DNA of 64,000 nucleotides from Bacillus sp. JCM 19034 (GCF_001310635.1 NZ_BAXR01000010.1:1-64000); one strand, 5' to 3'. Shown: positions 19,657 through 36,047, counted from the first letter of the stretch. The notes: generated by a model not told the origin, from the sequence alone. A program made the numbers and translations.

Positions 19657-20352
19657 ATGGCTAAGAGAAGTAAAAAGTACACTGATGCTCTTAAGCTTGT
19701 AGATCGTGATAAGGCGTATCAAGTTGAAGAAGCAATTGAATTAGTTAAGAAAACATCTACTGCAAAGTTTGATGAAACAGTAGAAGTGGCTGTACGACTT
19801 GGGGTAGACCCGAAAAAAGCAGATCAACAAATTCGTGGGGCAGTAGTATTGCCTAATGGAACTGGTAAAACACAACGTGTATTAGTATTTGCTAAAGGTG
19901 ATAAAGCGAAAGAGGCTGAAGCTGCTGGAGCGGATTTTGTTGGAGAAGAAGATCTAATCAATAAAATCAACCAAGGCTGGTTTGATTTTGATGTGATCGT
20001 AGCAACTCCTGACATGATGGCTCAAGTAGGTAAGCTTGGTCGTGTATTAGGACCTAAAGGTTTAATGCCAAACCCTAAGACAGGTACAGTAACATTTGAT
20101 GTAACTAAAGCAATCGGTGAAATCAAAGCGGGGAAAGTTGAATACCGTGTTGATAAAGCTGGTAACATACATGTTCCAATTGGTAAAGTATCATTTGAGT
20201 CAGAGAAGCTTGTTGAAAACTTCCAGACGATTATTGAAACGTTAGTTAAAGCTAAGCCTGCGGCATCTAAAGGAACTTACATGAGAAATGTTGCGGTTGC
20301 TTCAACAATGGGACCTGGTGTACGTGTAAACGCGACAGCATTTGCAAAATAA
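19657..20352 (+). CDS. rplA: Ribosomal protein L1
   Basis: L1 binds the mobile L1 stalk of 23S rRNA and helps release E-site tRNA; it commonly represses its own mRNA. 231 aa, intact. The L1 signature lies in [21 protein letters not shown] (middle third). TGAGGAGGAAATAAAC precedes the ATG. Two leader motifs upstream of rplK and rplA look like its target. Confidence 0.97.
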   Translation: MAKRSKKYTDALKLVDRDKAYQVEEAIELVKKTSTAKFDETVEVAVRLGVDPKKADQQIRGAVVLPNGTGKTQRVLVFAKGDKAKEAEAAGADFVGEEDLINKINQGWFDFDVIVATPDMMAQVGKLGRVLGPKGLMPNPKTGTVTFDVTKAIGEIKAGKVEYRVDKAGNIHVPIGKVSFESEKLVENFQTIIETLVKAKPAASKGTYMRNVAVASTMGPGVRVNATAFAK

Positions 20353-20355
20353 ATC

Positions 20356-20384
20356 TTGACTTCATTCATACGTGTCTGTATACT
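20356..20384 (+). promoter_or_regulatory. SigA promoter of rplJ-rplL
   Basis: TTGACT (20356-20361) and TATACT (20379-20384), 17-base spacer. Confidence 0.8.
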
Positions 20385-20419
20385 TTTAAAAGTGTCATGA
20401 AAGATACGTTAAAATTAAA

Positions 20420-20540
20420 AAAGTCGTACCGTAGACAGTAGGGGTGCTAAGCACTTAATCATCCTACCGAGGTAAGCAATAGATACAGGTTAAATACTGT
20501 GTTTGTGTGCCCTCATGTCTGCATGAGGGCACTTTTTATG
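20420..20540 (+). promoter_or_regulatory. L10 leader with attenuator terminator
   Basis: A structured leader lies between rplA and rplJ. It has GTAGACAGTAGGGG, AGCACTTAATC and CCTACCGAGG segments and ends in a strong terminator: GTGCCCTCATG (20507-20517) paired with CATGAGGGCAC (20522-20532), then T5. The position and layout match the known L10(L12)4-responsive leader of Bacillus rplJL, which adjusts readthrough. Confidence 0.85.
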
Positions 20541-20578
20541 CTTGAACGGTATAGGACAGCATAATAGGAGGTGTAAGG

Positions 20579-21076
20579 ATGAGTGTATTAGAACAAAAGA
20601 AACAAGTTGTTTCAGATATCGCGGCAAAGCTTCGTGATAGCAAAGCGACAGTAGTCGTTGATTATCGTGGGTTAAATGTTGCAGAAGTGACAGAACTTCG
20701 TAAGCAACTTCGTGAAGCGGGAGTTGAGTTTAAAGTATATAAAAATACGTTAGCTCGACGTGCGACAGCGGAGGTTGAACTAACGGAACTTGACGAGCAA
20801 TTAGTCGGTCCAACTGCGATTGCATTTGGTGCAGATGATGCGATTGCTCCTGCAAAAGTATTAAATAACTTTTCTAAAGAGCATGACGCATTAGAAATAA
20901 AAGCAGGTGTACTTGAAGGTCGAGTAGTATCTGTTGATGAGGTAAAAGCTCTTGCGGAACTTCCATCAAGAGAAGGGCTTCTTTCTATGCTTGCAAATGT
21001 TCTTCAAGCACCAGTTCGCAACTTCGCGTTGGCTACAAAAGCAGTTGCTGAGCAAAAGGAAGAGCAAGGCGCTTAA
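20579..21076 (+). CDS. rplJ: Ribosomal protein L10
   Basis: L10 anchors the L12 dimers on the stalk. 165 aa, intact. Seen: [19 protein letters not shown] and YKNTLARRA in the rRNA-binding half, and a C-terminal helix that carries the L12 dimers. GGAGGTGTAAGG precedes the ATG. Controlled by the upstream leader and co-transcribed with rplL. Confidence 0.96.
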   Translation: MSVLEQKKQVVSDIAAKLRDSKATVVVDYRGLNVAEVTELRKQLREAGVEFKVYKNTLARRATAEVELTELDEQLVGPTAIAFGADDAIAPAKVLNNFSKEHDALEIKAGVLEGRVVSVDEVKALAELPSREGLLSMLANVLQAPVRNFALATKAVAEQKEEQGA

Positions 21077-21139
21077 TTGTATTAGGAACGTATGCATCTG
21101 TTCGATTTGAATAAAACAAAAATTAGGAGGAAATAAATC

Positions 21140-21502
21140 ATGAGTAAAGAACAAATCATTGAAGCGATCAAAGAAATGTCAGTTTTAGAACTTAACGACT
21201 TAGTTAAAGCAATTGAAGAAGAATTTGGTGTAACAGCAGCAGCTCCTGTAGCTGTAGCAGCAGCTGGTGGCGACGCTGGTGCCGCAGAGCAAACTGAATT
21301 TGATGTTATTCTTGAATCTCCTGGTGGTTCTAAGATCAACGTTATTAAAGTTGTTCGTGAGCTTACTGGTCTTGGTCTTAAAGAAGCAAAAGCTCTAGTT
21401 GATGGTGCTCCTGCTCCAATTAAAGAGGGCGTTGCGAAAGAAGAAGCAGAAGAAGCGAAAGCTAAGCTTGAAGATGCTGGTGCTTCAGTAGAAGTTAAGT
21501 AA
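21140..21502 (+). CDS. rplL: Ribosomal protein L7/L12
   Basis: Stalk protein that recruits translation GTPases. 120 aa, intact. An N-terminal dimerisation helix (residues 1-30), an Ala/Gly-rich hinge (about 36-52) and a C-terminal domain with [32 protein letters not shown] before the ATG. Followed by a terminator that separates it from the methyltransferase gene. Confidence 0.97.
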   Translation: MSKEQIIEAIKEMSVLELNDLVKAIEEEFGVTAAAPVAVAAAGGDAGAAEQTEFDVILESPGGSKINVIKVVRELTGLGLKEAKALVDGAPAPIKEGVAKEEAEEAKAKLEDAGASVEVK

Positions 21503-21517
21503 TTTGAATGTAATAAA

Positions 21518-21548
21518 GAAAAGACTCGCTAATGCGGGTCTTTTTTTC
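21518..21548 (+). terminator. Terminator after rplL
   Basis: AAAGACTCGC pairs with GCGGGTCTTT (about 21520-21543, one G-T pair), followed by T residues. Confidence 0.85.
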
Positions 21549-21577
21549 AACTAAGTAGAGGCGAGGAGGCATGTACG

Positions 21578-22194
21578 TTGTCAGAGCATTATTATAGTGA
21601 AAAGCCTGTTGTCGAAAGTAATGTAAAAAATGGTCCGCACAATTACGAGGTAAAACGTTTTCCTTTTTGTCAGATCGTGGCGTTTTTTCGAAAGAAGGAA
21701 TCGACTTTGGGAGCCGTTTACTAATAGATACAGTAACTCTTCCGTCTGTCGATGGGGATATTGTAGATGTAGGATGTGGGTACGGTCCGATTGGTCTTGC
21801 TCTTGCTACATTAAGTACAACACGAGCCATTCATATGGTTGATGTGAACGAAAGGGCACTTTTTCTTACGAAGGAGAATGCTAAAAACAACAGTATTGAA
21901 AATGTACTCGTTTACCAAAGTGATGGTCTCAAAGAAGTGACAGGTTCGTTTGCTATGGTAGTGACGAATCCACCGATACGTGCAGGGAAAAAGATCGTTC
22001 ATCAAATTTTCGAACAAGCGGCTGATTTGTTAGTTGACCAAGGTGAACTATGGGTCGTTATTCAAAAGAAGCAAGGGGCACCTTCGGCAATAGAGAAGCT
22101 GCAACAACTTTTTGGTTCTGTAGATGTTGTCACAAAAAAGAAAGGTTATTTTATTTTGCAAGCAAAAAAGTTTGACCTGACTTGTCTTTTGTGA
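21578..22194 (+). CDS. Class I SAM methyltransferase, RsmC/YbxB-like (frame-broken at 21664)
   Basis: Homologue of B. subtilis YbxB, placed between rplL and rpoB in both. The family includes 16S rRNA guanine methyltransferases. SAM-binding motif VDVGCGYGPIGLALA, acidic MVDVNERA, and the catalytic NPPIRAGK motif. The first 29 codons (TTG at 21578, SEHYYSEKP) are in another frame; the T5 run at 21664-21668 has probably lost one T. Repaired length is 205 aa. GCGAGGAGGC precedes the start. The exact rRNA target is inferred. Confidence 0.88.
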
Positions 22195-22440
22195 TATTGT
22201 TATTTAATGCGTATAACTACCTATTTTTAGATCAAGTTTTTGATAAGAAGTCAAGACTTTTTTGTTGAATAAGCTTGGATATATGTGGTTATACTGGAGT
22301 AATCGTAGGAGAAACGTACATAGCTTGTGTACGGATTTTTGTATGAATTAATAAAAATCATTCATTTCTCTTTATGTAAGTTATGAAAGGGATATGATTG
22401 TTTTTAGATACTATAACGCCAGATTTGAGGGGTGAATCAG
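22195..22440. other. rpoB upstream region
   Basis: Non-coding. TATACT at 22290-22295 with TTGAAT at 22265-22270 is a possible promoter, but its spacer is 19. A TTGAGGGGTG ribosome site precedes the rpoB TTG start. I see no clear terminator for the methyltransferase gene. Confidence 0.4.
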
Positions 22441-25981
<3,541 letters not shown>

Positions 25982-26092
25982 ATGATGATGTTTTTGGGGG
26001 CTAGTTTTCGACTAGTTCCCAGAACTGTCTTATTAATAATCGATTGTTTGGGCAATGAATTGATACGCAAAACCAAAAGGGAGGTTAGCCCC

Positions 26093-29000
26093 TTGATAGA
26101 TGTAAACAACTTCGAATATATGAAAATTGGTCTTGCTTCACCTAAAAAGATCCGCTCTTGGTCAAGAGGGGAAGTTAAAAAACCTGAAACGATTAACTAT
26201 CGAACGTTAAAACCAGAAAAAGACGGGCTTTTCTGTGAGCGTATCTTCGGTCCTACAAAAGACTGGGAATGTCACTGCGGAAAATATAAGCGCGTACGGT
26301 ACAAAGGTGTTGTTTGTGATCGATGTGGCGTTGAAGTGACGCGTGCGAAGGTTCGCCGCGAGCGTATGGGTCATATTGAATTAGCGGCTCCTGTTTCTCA
26401 TATTTGGTACTTTAAAGGTATTCCAAGTCGTATGGGATTGGTACTAGATATGTCTCCTCGTTCGTTAGAAGAGGTTATTTATTTTGCTTCATATGTTGTA
26501 ACCGATCCAGGTGATACTGCTCTTGAAAAGAAACAATTGCTTTCCGAAAAGGAATATCGGACGTATCGTGATAAATACGGCCGTTCGTTCCAAGCTCAGA
26601 TGGGAGCCGAAGCGATTCGTAAGCTTCTTTCTGATATTGACCTTGAAAAGGAAGTTTCTATTTTAAAAGAGGAACTTGTAACTGCTCAAGGACAACGTCG
26701 TACACGGGCGATAAAGCGATTAGAAGTGTTAGAAGCATTCCGTAACTCAGGAAATGAGCCATCATGGATGATTCTTGATGTGCTACCTGTTATTCCACCT
26801 GAATTGCGACCGATGGTTCAATTAGATGGAGGTCGTTTCGCTACTTCTGATTTGAACGATTTGTATCGTCGAGTGATCAATCGTAATAATCGTCTGAAAC
26901 GTTTATTAGATTTAGGTGCACCGAATATTATCGTTCAAAACGAGAAGCGTATGTTGCAAGAAGCAGTGGATGCTTTAATTGATAATGGTCGTCGAGGCCG
27001 TCCGGTTACTGGACCAGGGAACCGTCCGCTGAAGTCCCTTTCACATATGCTAAAAGGTAAGCAAGGTCGTTTCCGTCAAAATCTACTTGGTAAACGTGTT
27101 GACTATTCTGGTCGTTCCGTTATTGTCGTTGGTCCGAACTTGAAGATGTATCAGTGTGGATTACCTAAAGAAATGGCATTAGAATTGTTTAAACCGTTTG
27201 TTATGAAGGAGTTAGTAAGCAAAGGGCTTGCACACAATATTAAGAGTGCTAAGCGAAAAGTAGAACGTGTCCATCCAGAAGTTTGGGATGTACTCGAGGA
27301 AGTCATTCGTGAACACCCTGTTTTATTAAACCGTGCACCTACGTTACACAGACTCGGTATTCAAGCTTTTGAGCCTACTTTAGTTGAAGGACGTGCAATT
27401 CGACTTCATCCGCTTGTATGTACGGCTTATAATGCCGATTTTGATGGTGACCAAATGGCTGTCCACGTACCGTTATCGGCGGAGGCTCAAGCGGAGGCTC
27501 GTATTTTAATGTTAGCTGCACAAAACATCCTTAACCCGAAGGATGGAAAGCCAGTTGTTACACCATCACAAGATATGGTATTAGGAAATTACTACTTAAC
27601 GATGGAACGAAAAGGAGCAATTGGTGAAGGTGCCATCTTTAAAGATACGGATGAAGCTTTAATCGCTTATCAGAATGGATTTGTACATTTACACAGCCGT
27701 GTTGCAATTCCGGTTAAATCATTAGGTAAAACGACGTTTAGAGATGACCAATATGACAAATTGTTAGTAACAACTGTCGGAAAGCTGATCTTTAATGAAA
27801 TTTTGCCAGATTCATTCCCATTCGTGAATGAAGCGACGATGACAAACCTAGAAATTGCTACACCTGATAAATATATTGTGCCAAGCACAACAGATGTGAA
27901 AAAGCATGTTGAAGAAAGCGAGCTAATTGCTCCTTTTAAGAAAGGCTTCTTAGGACACGTTATCGCAGAAGTCTTTAAGAAATTTGCAATTGCCGAAACC
28001 TCTAAGATGCTTGACCGAATGAAAGAGTTAGGATTTAAATATTCAACACGTGCTGGTATTACAGTAGGTGTGGCGGATATTGTTGTATTAGCTGAGAAGA
28101 AGGAAATTTTAGCTGAAGCAGAAACGAAAGTTGATAAAGTTCAAAAGCAATTCCGCCGTGGTTTAATTACAGAGGAAGAGCGCTATGATCGTGTCATTTC
28201 CATTTGGAGTGAAGCGAAGGATGTTATTCAAAGCAAGTTAATGGGTACATTAGACCGTAGTAATCCAATCTTTATGATGAGTGATTCAGGAGCCCGTGGT
28301 AATGCATCTAACTTTACTCAATTAGCTGGAATGCGTGGATTAATGGCGAATCCATCTGGTCGAATCATTGAATTACCGATTAAATCAAGCTTCCGCGAAG
28401 GCTTAACGGTTTTGGAATACTTTATTTCAACTCACGGTGCGCGTAAAGGTCTTGCTGATACCGCACTAAAAACAGCCGATTCAGGTTATTTAACACGTCG
28501 ACTTGTTGACGTTGCTCAAGATGTTATCGTACGTTCTGATGATTGTGGTACAGACCGAGGTTTAGCTGTTAGTGCCATTAAAGAAGGTAACGAAATCATT
28601 GAGGATCTGTATGATCGTTTAGTTGGGCGTGTGGCCTTTAGGACGGTTAAGCACCCTGAAACAGGTGAAGTCTTGATCGGTAGAAATGAATTGATTCATG
28701 AGGATATCGCTAAGCAAATAGTCGAAGCTGGAATTGAACAAGTAACGATTCGTTCGGTCTTTACGTGTGATACGCGCCATGGTGTTTGTAAGAAATGTTA
28801 TGGACGTAACTTAGCTACAGGTAGTGATGTAGAAGTTGGTGAAGCGGTTGGAATTATCGCAGCACAATCAATCGGAGAACCTGGAACGCAGCTTACTATG
28901 CGTACATTCCACACAGGTGGGGTAGCTGGAGATGATATTACACAAGGTCTTCCTCGTATTCAAGAATTGTTTGAAGCTCGTAACCCTAAAGGGCAAGCGG

Positions 29001-29716
29001 TTATCTCAGAAATTGACGGAGAAGTGATCGATGTTAAAGATGGTGATAAACGCGAGGTTGCTATTAAGAGCGAGATGGAAACGAAGAATTATGCCATTCC
29101 TTACGGTTCGCGTTTGAAAGTGTCAATCGGTGATTTAGTTAAAGCTGGAGAACCGATCACTGAAGGTTCGATCGATCCTAAAGAGCTTCTAAAGGTTAAA
29201 GGTATGAATGGTGTTCAAGAGTATTTATTAAGGGAAGTACAGAAGGTTTATCGTATGCAAGGGGTTGAAATCGGTGATAAGCACGTTGAAGTAATGGTTC
29301 GTCAAATGTTACGAAAAGTACGTGTCGTCGATGCCGGTGAAACAAACGTATTGCCTGGTTCACTAGTTGAGATCCAACAGTTTAACGATGAAAACCGCAA
29401 AGTTCTTCTCGAACGCCAACGTCCGGCAACAGGTAAACCTATACTGCTCGGTATTACAAAGGCATCTCTTGAAACAGATTCCTTCCTATCAGCAGCATCC
29501 TTCCAAGAAACGACTCGTGTCTTAACGGATGCCGCTATAAAAGGGAAACGTGATGAACTTCTTGGTCTTAAGGAAAATGTAATCATCGGTAAGCTAGTTC
29601 CTGCTGGTACTGGTATGCAACGTTATCGTCAGTTAGACATTCGTTCTAAGTACGATAAAGAACAGCCGGAAATTGTTGATGAGCACGTGGCTGAAGAAGC
29701 ATTAACTCATGAATAA
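26093..29716 (+). CDS. rpoC: RNA polymerase beta' subunit
   Basis: Catalytic core subunit, 1207 aa from the TTG at 26093, intact. The N-terminal zinc finger (CHCGKYK, CDRCGVE), the active-site NADFDGD that holds the Mg ions, and the trigger-loop/bridge-helix region ([32 protein letters not shown]) are all seen. A second zinc site lies at CDTR..CKKCYG. An in-frame extension up to 25982 exists, but GGGAGG nine bases before 26093 and the [10 protein letters not shown] start fix the choice. Confidence 0.97.
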   Translation: MIDVNNFEYMKIGLASPKKIRSWSRGEVKKPETINYRTLKPEKDGLFCERIFGPTKDWECHCGKYKRVRYKGVVCDRCGVEVTRAKVRRERMGHIELAAPVSHIWYFKGIPSRMGLVLDMSPRSLEEVIYFASYVVTDPGDTALEKKQLLSEKEYRTYRDKYGRSFQAQMGAEAIRKLLSDIDLEKEVSILKEELVTAQGQRRTRAIKRLEVLEAFRNSGNEPSWMILDVLPVIPPELRPMVQLDGGRFATSDLNDLYRRVINRNNRLKRLLDLGAPNIIVQNEKRMLQEAVDALIDNGRRGRPVTGPGNRPLKSLSHMLKGKQGRFRQNLLGKRVDYSGRSVIVVGPNLKMYQCGLPKEMALELFKPFVMKELVSKGLAHNIKSAKRKVERVHPEVWDVLEEVIREHPVLLNRAPTLHRLGIQAFEPTLVEGRAIRLHPLVCTAYNADFDGDQMAVHVPLSAEAQAEARILMLAAQNILNPKDGKPVVTPSQDMVLGNYYLTMERKGAIGEGAIFKDTDEALIAYQNGFVHLHSRVAIPVKSLGKTTFRDDQYDKLLVTTVGKLIFNEILPDSFPFVNEATMTNLEIATPDKYIVPSTTDVKKHVEESELIAPFKKGFLGHVIAEVFKKFAIAETSKMLDRMKELGFKYSTRAGITVGVADIVVLAEKKEILAEAETKVDKVQKQFRRGLITEEERYDRVISIWSEAKDVIQSKLMGTLDRSNPIFMMSDSGARGNASNFTQLAGMRGLMANPSGRIIELPIKSSFREGLTVLEYFISTHGARKGLADTALKTADSGYLTRRLVDVAQDVIVRSDDCGTDRGLAVSAIKEGNEIIEDLYDRLVGRVAFRTVKHPETGEVLIGRNELIHEDIAKQIVEAGIEQVTIRSVFTCDTRHGVCKKCYGRNLATGSDVEVGEAVGIIAAQSIGEPGTQLTMRTFHTGGVAGDDITQGLPRIQELFEARNPKGQAVISEIDGEVIDVKDGDKREVAIKSEMETKNYAIPYGSRLKVSIGDLVKAGEPITEGSIDPKELLKVKGMNGVQEYLLREVQKVYRMQGVEIGDKHVEVMVRQMLRKVRVVDAGETNVLPGSLVEIQQFNDENRKVLLERQRPATGKPILLGITKASLETDSFLSAASFQETTRVLTDAAIKGKRDELLGLKENVIIGKLVPAGTGMQRYRQLDIRSKYDKEQPEIVDEHVAEEALTHE

Positions 29717-29734
29717 CTTTTGAAAAAGAAAACA

Positions 29735-29763
29735 TTGACACTTAATGTAACAAAGTGTTAATA
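29735..29763 (+). promoter_or_regulatory. SigA promoter of the str operon
   Basis: TTGACA (29735-29740) and TTAATA (29758-29763), 17-base spacer. An inverted repeat, ACACTT/AAGTGT, spans the spacer. Confidence 0.7.
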
Positions 29764-29807
29764 TATCAAAGTGTGCCTGAGACCCCTGTTGCTTTGGAGG
29801 ATGGATT

Positions 29808-30056
29808 ATGTCTTATGAAAAAGTTTTACAGGCTAATAACCTAATTATAGGGACTAAACAAACCCTAAAGGCGCTAGAAGATGGTATTGTTTCAGAGATT
29901 GTAATAGCAAAAGATGCTGAATACCGTGTGATCTATAAGGTTGAAGCATTGGCTAAAGAGAAAGAAGTACCATTAATATATGTCGACTCGATGAAGCGAC
30001 TTGGTAAAGCTGCTAATATCGATGTTGGTGCTGCCACTGTAGCTTTAAGGAAATAA
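29808..30056 (+). CDS. rplGB: L7Ae-family ribosomal protein (RplGB/YbxF)
   Basis: L7Ae/L30e-type kink-turn-binding protein, 82 aa, homologous to B. subtilis YbxF. Seen: GTKQTLKALEDGIVSEIVIAKDA, then KEVPLIYVDSMKRLGKAANIDVGAA, the RNA-binding loop characteristic of the family. Located between rpoC and rpsL as in B. subtilis. A GGAGGATGGATT ribosome site. Its exact role in the ribosome is unsettled in the family. Confidence 0.9.
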   Translation: MSYEKVLQANNLIIGTKQTLKALEDGIVSEIVIAKDAEYRVIYKVEALAKEKEVPLIYVDSMKRLGKAANIDVGAATVALRK

Positions 30057-30060
30057 ATGC

Positions 30061-30097
30061 GTTTTTGCCATACGGGGTTCATCCGGATGGCGAAAAC
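30061..30097 (+). promoter_or_regulatory. Hairpin upstream of rpsL
   Basis: GTTTTTGCCAT (30061-30071) pairs with ATGGCGAAAAC (30087-30097), with CGG/CCG inside. It is followed only by TTTCC, so it may be a weak attenuator or an mRNA-stabilising structure in the str leader. Confidence 0.5.
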
Positions 30098-30167
30098 TTT
30101 CCTTTTGCCTAAAGATGAACCACCAGGATCAGTGGTCTTAATTTAGTAAGAGAGAGGAGGAAATAAA

Positions 30168-30580
<413 letters not shown>

Positions 30581-30608
30581 AAAATAACAATGGAAAGGAG
30601 GGGGAACT

Positions 30609-31079
30609 ATGCCTCGTAAAGGACCAGTCGCTCGTCGCGATGTATTACCGGATCCAATCTACAAATCTAAGCTTGTTACACGTTTAATCAACCGTATTAT
30701 GGAGGATGGTAAACGTGGTAGAGCACAAACAATTCTTTATAATGCGTTTGAAATTGTAAAGGAACGTAGTGGCAATGATCCAATGGAAGTGTTTGATCAA
30801 GCATTAAAAAACATCATGCCAGTTCTTGAAGTAAAAGCTCGCCGTGTAGGTGGTGCAAACTATCAAGTACCAGTTGAGGTTAAGCCTGAACGTCGTACTA
30901 CTTTAGGTCTTCGTTGGTTAGTAAACTATTCACGTCTACGTGGAGAGAAGACAATGGAAGAACGTTTAGCTTATGAAATCCTTGATGCTGCTAATAACAC
31001 AGGTGCTTCTGTTAAAAAGCGTGAAGATACTCATAAGATGGCTGAAGCGAACAAAGCATTTGCTCATTATCGTTGGTAA
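30609..31079 (+). CDS. rpsG: Ribosomal protein S7
   Basis: Primary 16S binder that organises the 30S head. 156 aa, intact. Begins [23 protein letters not shown]; the [14 protein letters not shown] and LRWLVNYSR segments are diagnostic. GGAAAGGAGGGGG before the ATG. In enteric bacteria S7 controls its operon; here that is only a possibility. Confidence 0.97.
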   Translation: MPRKGPVARRDVLPDPIYKSKLVTRLINRIMEDGKRGRAQTILYNAFEIVKERSGNDPMEVFDQALKNIMPVLEVKARRVGGANYQVPVEVKPERRTTLGLRWLVNYSRLRGEKTMEERLAYEILDAANNTGASVKKREDTHKMAEANKAFAHYRW

Positions 31080-31124
31080 AATTAAAAAAATTATAAACTT
31101 TGAATTAGGAAGGAGAAAGACATT

Positions 31125-33203
31125 ATGGCAAGAGAGTTCTCCTTGAAAGATACGCGTAATATCGGGATCATGGCTCACATTGATGCTGGTAAGACAACTA
31201 CTACGGAGCGTATTCTTTTCTATACTGGACGTATCCATAAAATTGGTGAAACTCACGAAGGTGCTTCACAAATGGACTGGATGGCACAGGAGCAAGAGCG
31301 TGGTATTACAATCACGTCTGCTGCGACAACAGCACAATGGAAAGACCATCGTATTAACATCATTGATACACCAGGACACGTCGATTTTACTGTAGAAGTA
31401 GAACGTTCATTACGTGTATTGGATGGAGCTGTAGCGGTACTTGATGCACAATCTGGTGTTGAACCGCAAACAGAGACTGTATGGCGTCAAGCGACAACAT
31501 ACGGTGTACCTCGTATTGTATTCATTAATAAAATGGATAAAACAGGTGCGGATTTCCTTTATTCTGTAGGAACGCTTCGAGATCGTCTGCAAGCAAATGC
31601 TCATCCTATTCAATTACCGATTGGAGCAGAGGATGAATTCGATGGTATTATCGATTTAGTAGACATGGTTGCGTACTTCTATGAAGATGATCTTGGTACT
31701 CGTACTGAGGCGAAAGAAATCCCTGAAGAATACAAAGAAAAGGCTCAAGAATTGCATGAACAACTAGTTGAGGCAGTAGCTGAACTAGATGAAGAGCTTA
31801 TGATGAAGTATTTAGAAGGTGAAGAGTTAACGAAGGAAGAATTAAAAGCAGCGATCCGCAAAGGAACATGTAATGTAGAATTCTATCCAGTTCTTTGTGG
31901 TTCGGCATTCAAGAACAAAGGTGTTCAATTAATGTTAGATGCTGTACTTGATTATCTTCCATCACCTCTAGATGTACCAGCTATCAAAGGTACTATTCCT
32001 GATTCAGAGGAAGAGGTTACTCGCGAGTCTGGAGATGATCAACCTTTCTCTGCATTAGCATTTAAGGTTATGACTGATCCATTCGTTGGTAAGCTTACAT
32101 TCTTCCGTGTTTATTCTGGAACACTAGATTCAGGTTCATATGTAAGGAACTCAACGAAAGATAAGCGTGAACGTGTAGGACGTATTCTACAAATGCACGC
32201 AAACTCTCGTGAAGAGATCTCTACTGTCTATTCTGGTGATATTGCTGCTGCAGTAGGTTTGAAAGATACTACCACTGGGGATACTTTATGTGATGAAAAG
32301 AATCTCGTTATTCTTGAATCTATGGAATTCCCTGAGCCTGTTATCTCTTTATCAGTTGAGCCTAAATCAAAGGCCGACCAAGATAAAATGGGGGTTGCAC
32401 TGGCTAAATTAGCAGAAGAGGATCCGACATTCCATACTGAAACAAACGAAGAAACAGGACAAACGATCATCTCTGGTATGGGTGAGCTTCACCTTGATAT
32501 TATCGTTGACCGTATGAAGCGTGAGTTTAAGGTGGAAGCTAATGTTGGTGCTCCGCAAGTATCTTATCGTGAAACAATTCGTCAATCAGCACAAGTTGAA
32601 GGAAAGTTCGTTCGTCAATCTGGTGGTCGAGGTCAATTTGGTCACGTTTGGGTTGAGTTCTCTCCAAATGAAGAAGGCGCTGGTTTCGAATTCGAAAATG
32701 CGGTTGTCGGTGGTGCGGTACCTCGTGAATATATCAATTCAGTAGAAGAAGGTATTAGAGAAGCATTGCAAAATGGTATGGTTGCTGGTTATCCAGTTAT
32801 CGATCTTAAAGCGAAGCTTTTCGATGGTTCATACCATGATGTTGACTCGAGTGAAATGGCCTTTAAGATCGCTGCTTCAATGGCACTTAGAAATGCCAAG
32901 TCAAAGTGTAACCCTGTATTGCTTGAACCACTAATGAAAGTAGAAGTTGTTGTACCTGAAGAGTACATGGGTGATGTAATGGGTGACGTTACAGCTCGCC
33001 GTGGACGTGTAGAAGGTATGGAAGCACGCGGAAATGCTCAAGTCGTTAAGGCTTTTGTACCGTTAGCTGAAATGTTTGGTTATGCAACTTCACTTCGTTC
33101 TCGTACACAAGGTCGTGGAACATATACAATGTTCTTTGATCATTATGAGGAAGTACCTAAGAGTGTTGCTGAAGAAATTATTAAGAAACAAACTGGCGAA
33201 TAA
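31125..33203 (+). CDS. fusA: Elongation factor G
   Basis: Translocation GTPase, 692 aa, intact. G1 [13 protein letters not shown]3 DTPGHVDF, G4 NKMDKTGAD; domain IV tip near [22 protein letters not shown] sequence ([13 protein letters not shown]), and domain V with [33 protein letters not shown] before the ATG. Lies between rpsG and tuf as in the str operon. Confidence 0.98.
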   Translation: MAREFSLKDTRNIGIMAHIDAGKTTTTERILFYTGRIHKIGETHEGASQMDWMAQEQERGITITSAATTAQWKDHRINIIDTPGHVDFTVEVERSLRVLDGAVAVLDAQSGVEPQTETVWRQATTYGVPRIVFINKMDKTGADFLYSVGTLRDRLQANAHPIQLPIGAEDEFDGIIDLVDMVAYFYEDDLGTRTEAKEIPEEYKEKAQELHEQLVEAVAELDEELMMKYLEGEELTKEELKAAIRKGTCNVEFYPVLCGSAFKNKGVQLMLDAVLDYLPSPLDVPAIKGTIPDSEEEVTRESGDDQPFSALAFKVMTDPFVGKLTFFRVYSGTLDSGSYVRNSTKDKRERVGRILQMHANSREEISTVYSGDIAAAVGLKDTTTGDTLCDEKNLVILESMEFPEPVISLSVEPKSKADQDKMGVALAKLAEEDPTFHTETNEETGQTIISGMGELHLDIIVDRMKREFKVEANVGAPQVSYRETIRQSAQVEGKFVRQSGGRGQFGHVWVEFSPNEEGAGFEFENAVVGGAVPREYINSVEEGIREALQNGMVAGYPVIDLKAKLFDGSYHDVDSSEMAFKIAASMALRNAKSKCNPVLLEPLMKVEVVVPEEYMGDVMGDVTARRGRVEGMEARGNAQVVKAFVPLAEMFGYATSLRSRTQGRGTYTMFFDHYEEVPKSVAEEIIKKQTGE

Positions 33204-33336
33204 TATTTCGTTTAGGAATTGTTTCAACGTAATGTTTGTTGTAAGCTAAGAAAGGTGATATTCTACAATGGGTACACACCTTTCTTACCCAATAATAAAT
33301 ACTTATACTTTTCTTAATTAAGGGAGGAAATGAATC

Positions 33337-34527
33337 ATGGCTAAGGAAAAATTCGATCGTTCCAAGACACATGCCAATATTGGTACAATTGGACACGTTG
33401 ACCACGGTAAAACAACTTTAACTGCTGCAATTACAACAGTATTAGCTAAAAAATCTGGTAAAGGTACTGCAATGGCATATGATGCGATTGATGGAGCTCC
33501 AGAAGAACGTGAGCGTGGTATCACAATCTCAACTGCACACGTTGAGTATGAAACTGAGAGCCGCCACTATGCACACGTTGACTGCCCAGGACACGCAGAC
33601 TACGTTAAGAACATGATCACTGGTGCTGCACAAATGGATGGAGGTATCCTAGTAGTATCTGCTGCTGATGGTCCAATGCCTCAAACTCGTGAGCATATTC
33701 TTTTATCTCGTCAAGTAGGTGTTCCTTACCTTGTTGTATTCTTAAACAAATGTGACATGGTTGATGACGAAGAACTATTAGAATTAGTAGAAATGGAAGT
33801 ACGTGATTTACTTTCTGAGTATGACTTCCCTGGTGACGATGTTCCAGTTATCCAAGGTTCTGCTCTTAAAGCACTTGAAGGCGATGCTGAATGGGAAGCA
33901 AAAATCATTGAGCTAATGGAAGCTGTTGATAGCTACATCCCAACTCCAGAGCGTGATAACGAAAAGCCATTCATGATGCCAGTTGAGGATGTATTCTCAA
34001 TCACTGGTCGTGGTACAGTTGCTACTGGTCGTGTTGAGCGTGGTCAGTTAAATGTTGGTGATGAAATTGAAATCATCGGTATTACTGAAGAAGCTCAAAA
34101 AACTACTTGTACTGGAGTAGAAATGTTCCGTAAGCTTCTTGACTATGCAGAAGCTGGAGACAACATCGGTGCTCTTCTTCGTGGTGTAAGCCGCGAAGAG
34201 GTACAACGTGGTCAAGTACTTGCTAAGCCAGGTTCAATCACACCACATACAAACTTCAAAGCTGAAGTTTACGTTCTTTCAAAAGAAGAAGGTGGACGTC
34301 ACACTCCATTCTTCTCAAACTACCGTCCTCAGTTCTACTTCCGTACAACTGACGTAACTGGAATTGTTCAACTTCCAGAAGGCGTTGAGATGGTAATGCC
34401 AGGAGATAACATCGAAATGACAGTTGAACTAATCGCTCCAATCGCGATCGAAGAAGGTACTAAATTCTCGATCCGTGAGGGTGGACGTACTGTTGGTGCC
34501 GGTGTTGTTGCATCAATTCAAAAGTAA
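33337..34527 (+). CDS. tuf: Elongation factor Tu
   Basis: Delivers aminoacyl-tRNA to the ribosome. 396 aa, intact. G1 [12 protein letters not shown]2 with RERGITIS, G3 [13 protein letters not shown]4 NKCD. Domain II contains [13 protein letters not shown] and domain [24 protein letters not shown], with the kirromycin- and pulvomycin-contact sequence. AGGGAGGAAATGAATC before the ATG. The 133-base gap after fusA shows no clear terminator. A strong terminator follows the gene. Confidence 0.98.
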   Translation: MAKEKFDRSKTHANIGTIGHVDHGKTTLTAAITTVLAKKSGKGTAMAYDAIDGAPEERERGITISTAHVEYETESRHYAHVDCPGHADYVKNMITGAAQMDGGILVVSAADGPMPQTREHILLSRQVGVPYLVVFLNKCDMVDDEELLELVEMEVRDLLSEYDFPGDDVPVIQGSALKALEGDAEWEAKIIELMEAVDSYIPTPERDNEKPFMMPVEDVFSITGRGTVATGRVERGQLNVGDEIEIIGITEEAQKTTCTGVEMFRKLLDYAEAGDNIGALLRGVSREEVQRGQVLAKPGSITPHTNFKAEVYVLSKEEGGRHTPFFSNYRPQFYFRTTDVTGIVQLPEGVEMVMPGDNIEMTVELIAPIAIEEGTKFSIREGGRTVGAGVVASIQK

Positions 34528-34541
34528 TAAATACATTATAG

Positions 34542-34569
34542 AAACCCTGTCAAACGACAGGGTTTTCTT
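34542..34569 (+). terminator. Terminator of the str operon, after tuf
   Basis: AAACCCTGTC (34542-34551) pairs perfectly with GACAGGGTTT (34556-34565) around AAAC, followed by T residues. Confidence 0.9.
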
Positions 34570-34784
34570 ATATATGAACATATGAACGGCAGAAGTGTAG
34601 TAAAAAAAACGAAAGAGTTGTATTTACTGCATTAATGAGAAGTTTACTAAATCTCAGTGATTGGTAGTTACTAAATTGATGAAGCTAGCGAAAGATAAAT
34701 GATCATTACAAGAGGAAAGAAAACCGTTTGTAATCATAAAGAATGCTAAAATATAAATTAATTACGTTGGATTTAAATTAAACA
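34570..34784. other. AT-rich gap between tuf terminator and the S10 promoters
   Basis: No gene and no convincing signal seen in this stretch. It contains several A-runs and short AT-rich repeats. Confidence 0.5.
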
Positions 34785-34813
34785 TTGATTTTTATATTCA
34801 AGGCTATTATAAT
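34785..34813 (+). promoter_or_regulatory. SigA promoter P1 of the S10 operon
   Basis: TTGATT (34785-34790) and TATAAT (34808-34813), 17-base spacer. Confidence 0.8.
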
Positions 34814-34843
34814 AGATAAGGTGTGATCAGCGTAGGTTCCCAC

Positions 34844-34872
34844 TTGCACTGGTTTTTCTTTTTGTGTATAAT
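34844..34872 (+). promoter_or_regulatory. SigA promoter P2 of the S10 operon
   Basis: TTGCAC (34844-34849) and TATAAT (34867-34872), 17-base spacer, 59 bases downstream of P1. Confidence 0.8.
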
Positions 34873-34900
34873 GGTGAACGTTGGTCACTGACAGCGATGA

Positions 34901-35314
<414 letters not shown>

Positions 35315-35394
35315 CATAGTATTTGAGATGCAAATCTCAACTGATGATATGAAAATGGCAAAATAAATTGAACAATTAATAGGAGGTGTAACGG

Positions 35395-36023
35395 ATGTCC
35401 AAAGGAATCTTAGGTAGAAAAATTGGTATGACACAAGTATTTGCTGAAAATGGTGAAGTAATTCCAGTAACAGTAATTGAAGCAGAACCAAACGTTGTCC
35501 TTCAAAAGAAGACAGCTGATTCTGATGGTTATGAAGCAATTCAAATTGGATTTGCGGATCAAAAGAAAGCAAATGTTAACAAGCCAGCTGAAGGCCATGC
35601 CGCTAAAGCAAATACGGCCCCTAAGCGCTTCATCAAGGAAATCCGTAACGTTAATCTTGACGAATATGAAGTTGGTCAAGAAGTTAAGTAGATACATTTG
35701 CAGAAGGTGACACAGTTGATGTAACAGGTACGTCAAAAGGGAAAGGGTTCCAAGGTGCGATTAAGCGTCACAATCAATCTCGCGGACCTATGTCTCACGG
35801 TTCTCGTTATCATCGCCGTCCTGGTTCAATGGGTCCTGTAGATCCGAACCGTGTATTTAAAGGTAAACTTTTACCTGGACGTATGGGTGGAGAACAAATA
35901 ACAGTTCAAAATTTAGAAATCGTAAAAGTTGATACAGAGCGCAACTTACTTTTAGTTAAAGGGAATGTTCCTGGAGCAAAAAAGAGTTACGTAACTGTTC
36001 AAAGTGCGATTAAAGCAAAATAA
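35395..36023 (+). CDS. rplC: Ribosomal protein L3 (frame-broken at 35686)
   Basis: Early-assembly protein near the peptidyl transferase centre. [16 protein letters not shown] begins the protein; the C-terminal half includes [12 protein letters not shown] and [15 protein letters not shown] missing A at AA 35686-35687 restores [13 protein letters not shown] and a 209-aa product, the family length. GGAGGTGTAACGG before the ATG. The break is almost certainly a sequencing error. Confidence 0.95.
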
Positions 36024-36047
36024 GCTTGACAGAAAGGAGGACACATC

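Noticed and set aside
25982..26092. Longer N-terminus for RpoC from 25982
   Set aside because: The in-frame upstream sequence has no family similarity, and GGGAGG precedes the TTG at 26093.
29302..29586. Long minus-strand frames opposite rpoC, rpoB, secY, tuf and others
   Set aside because: They are shadows of strongly coding plus-strand genes, without ribosome sites or known domains.
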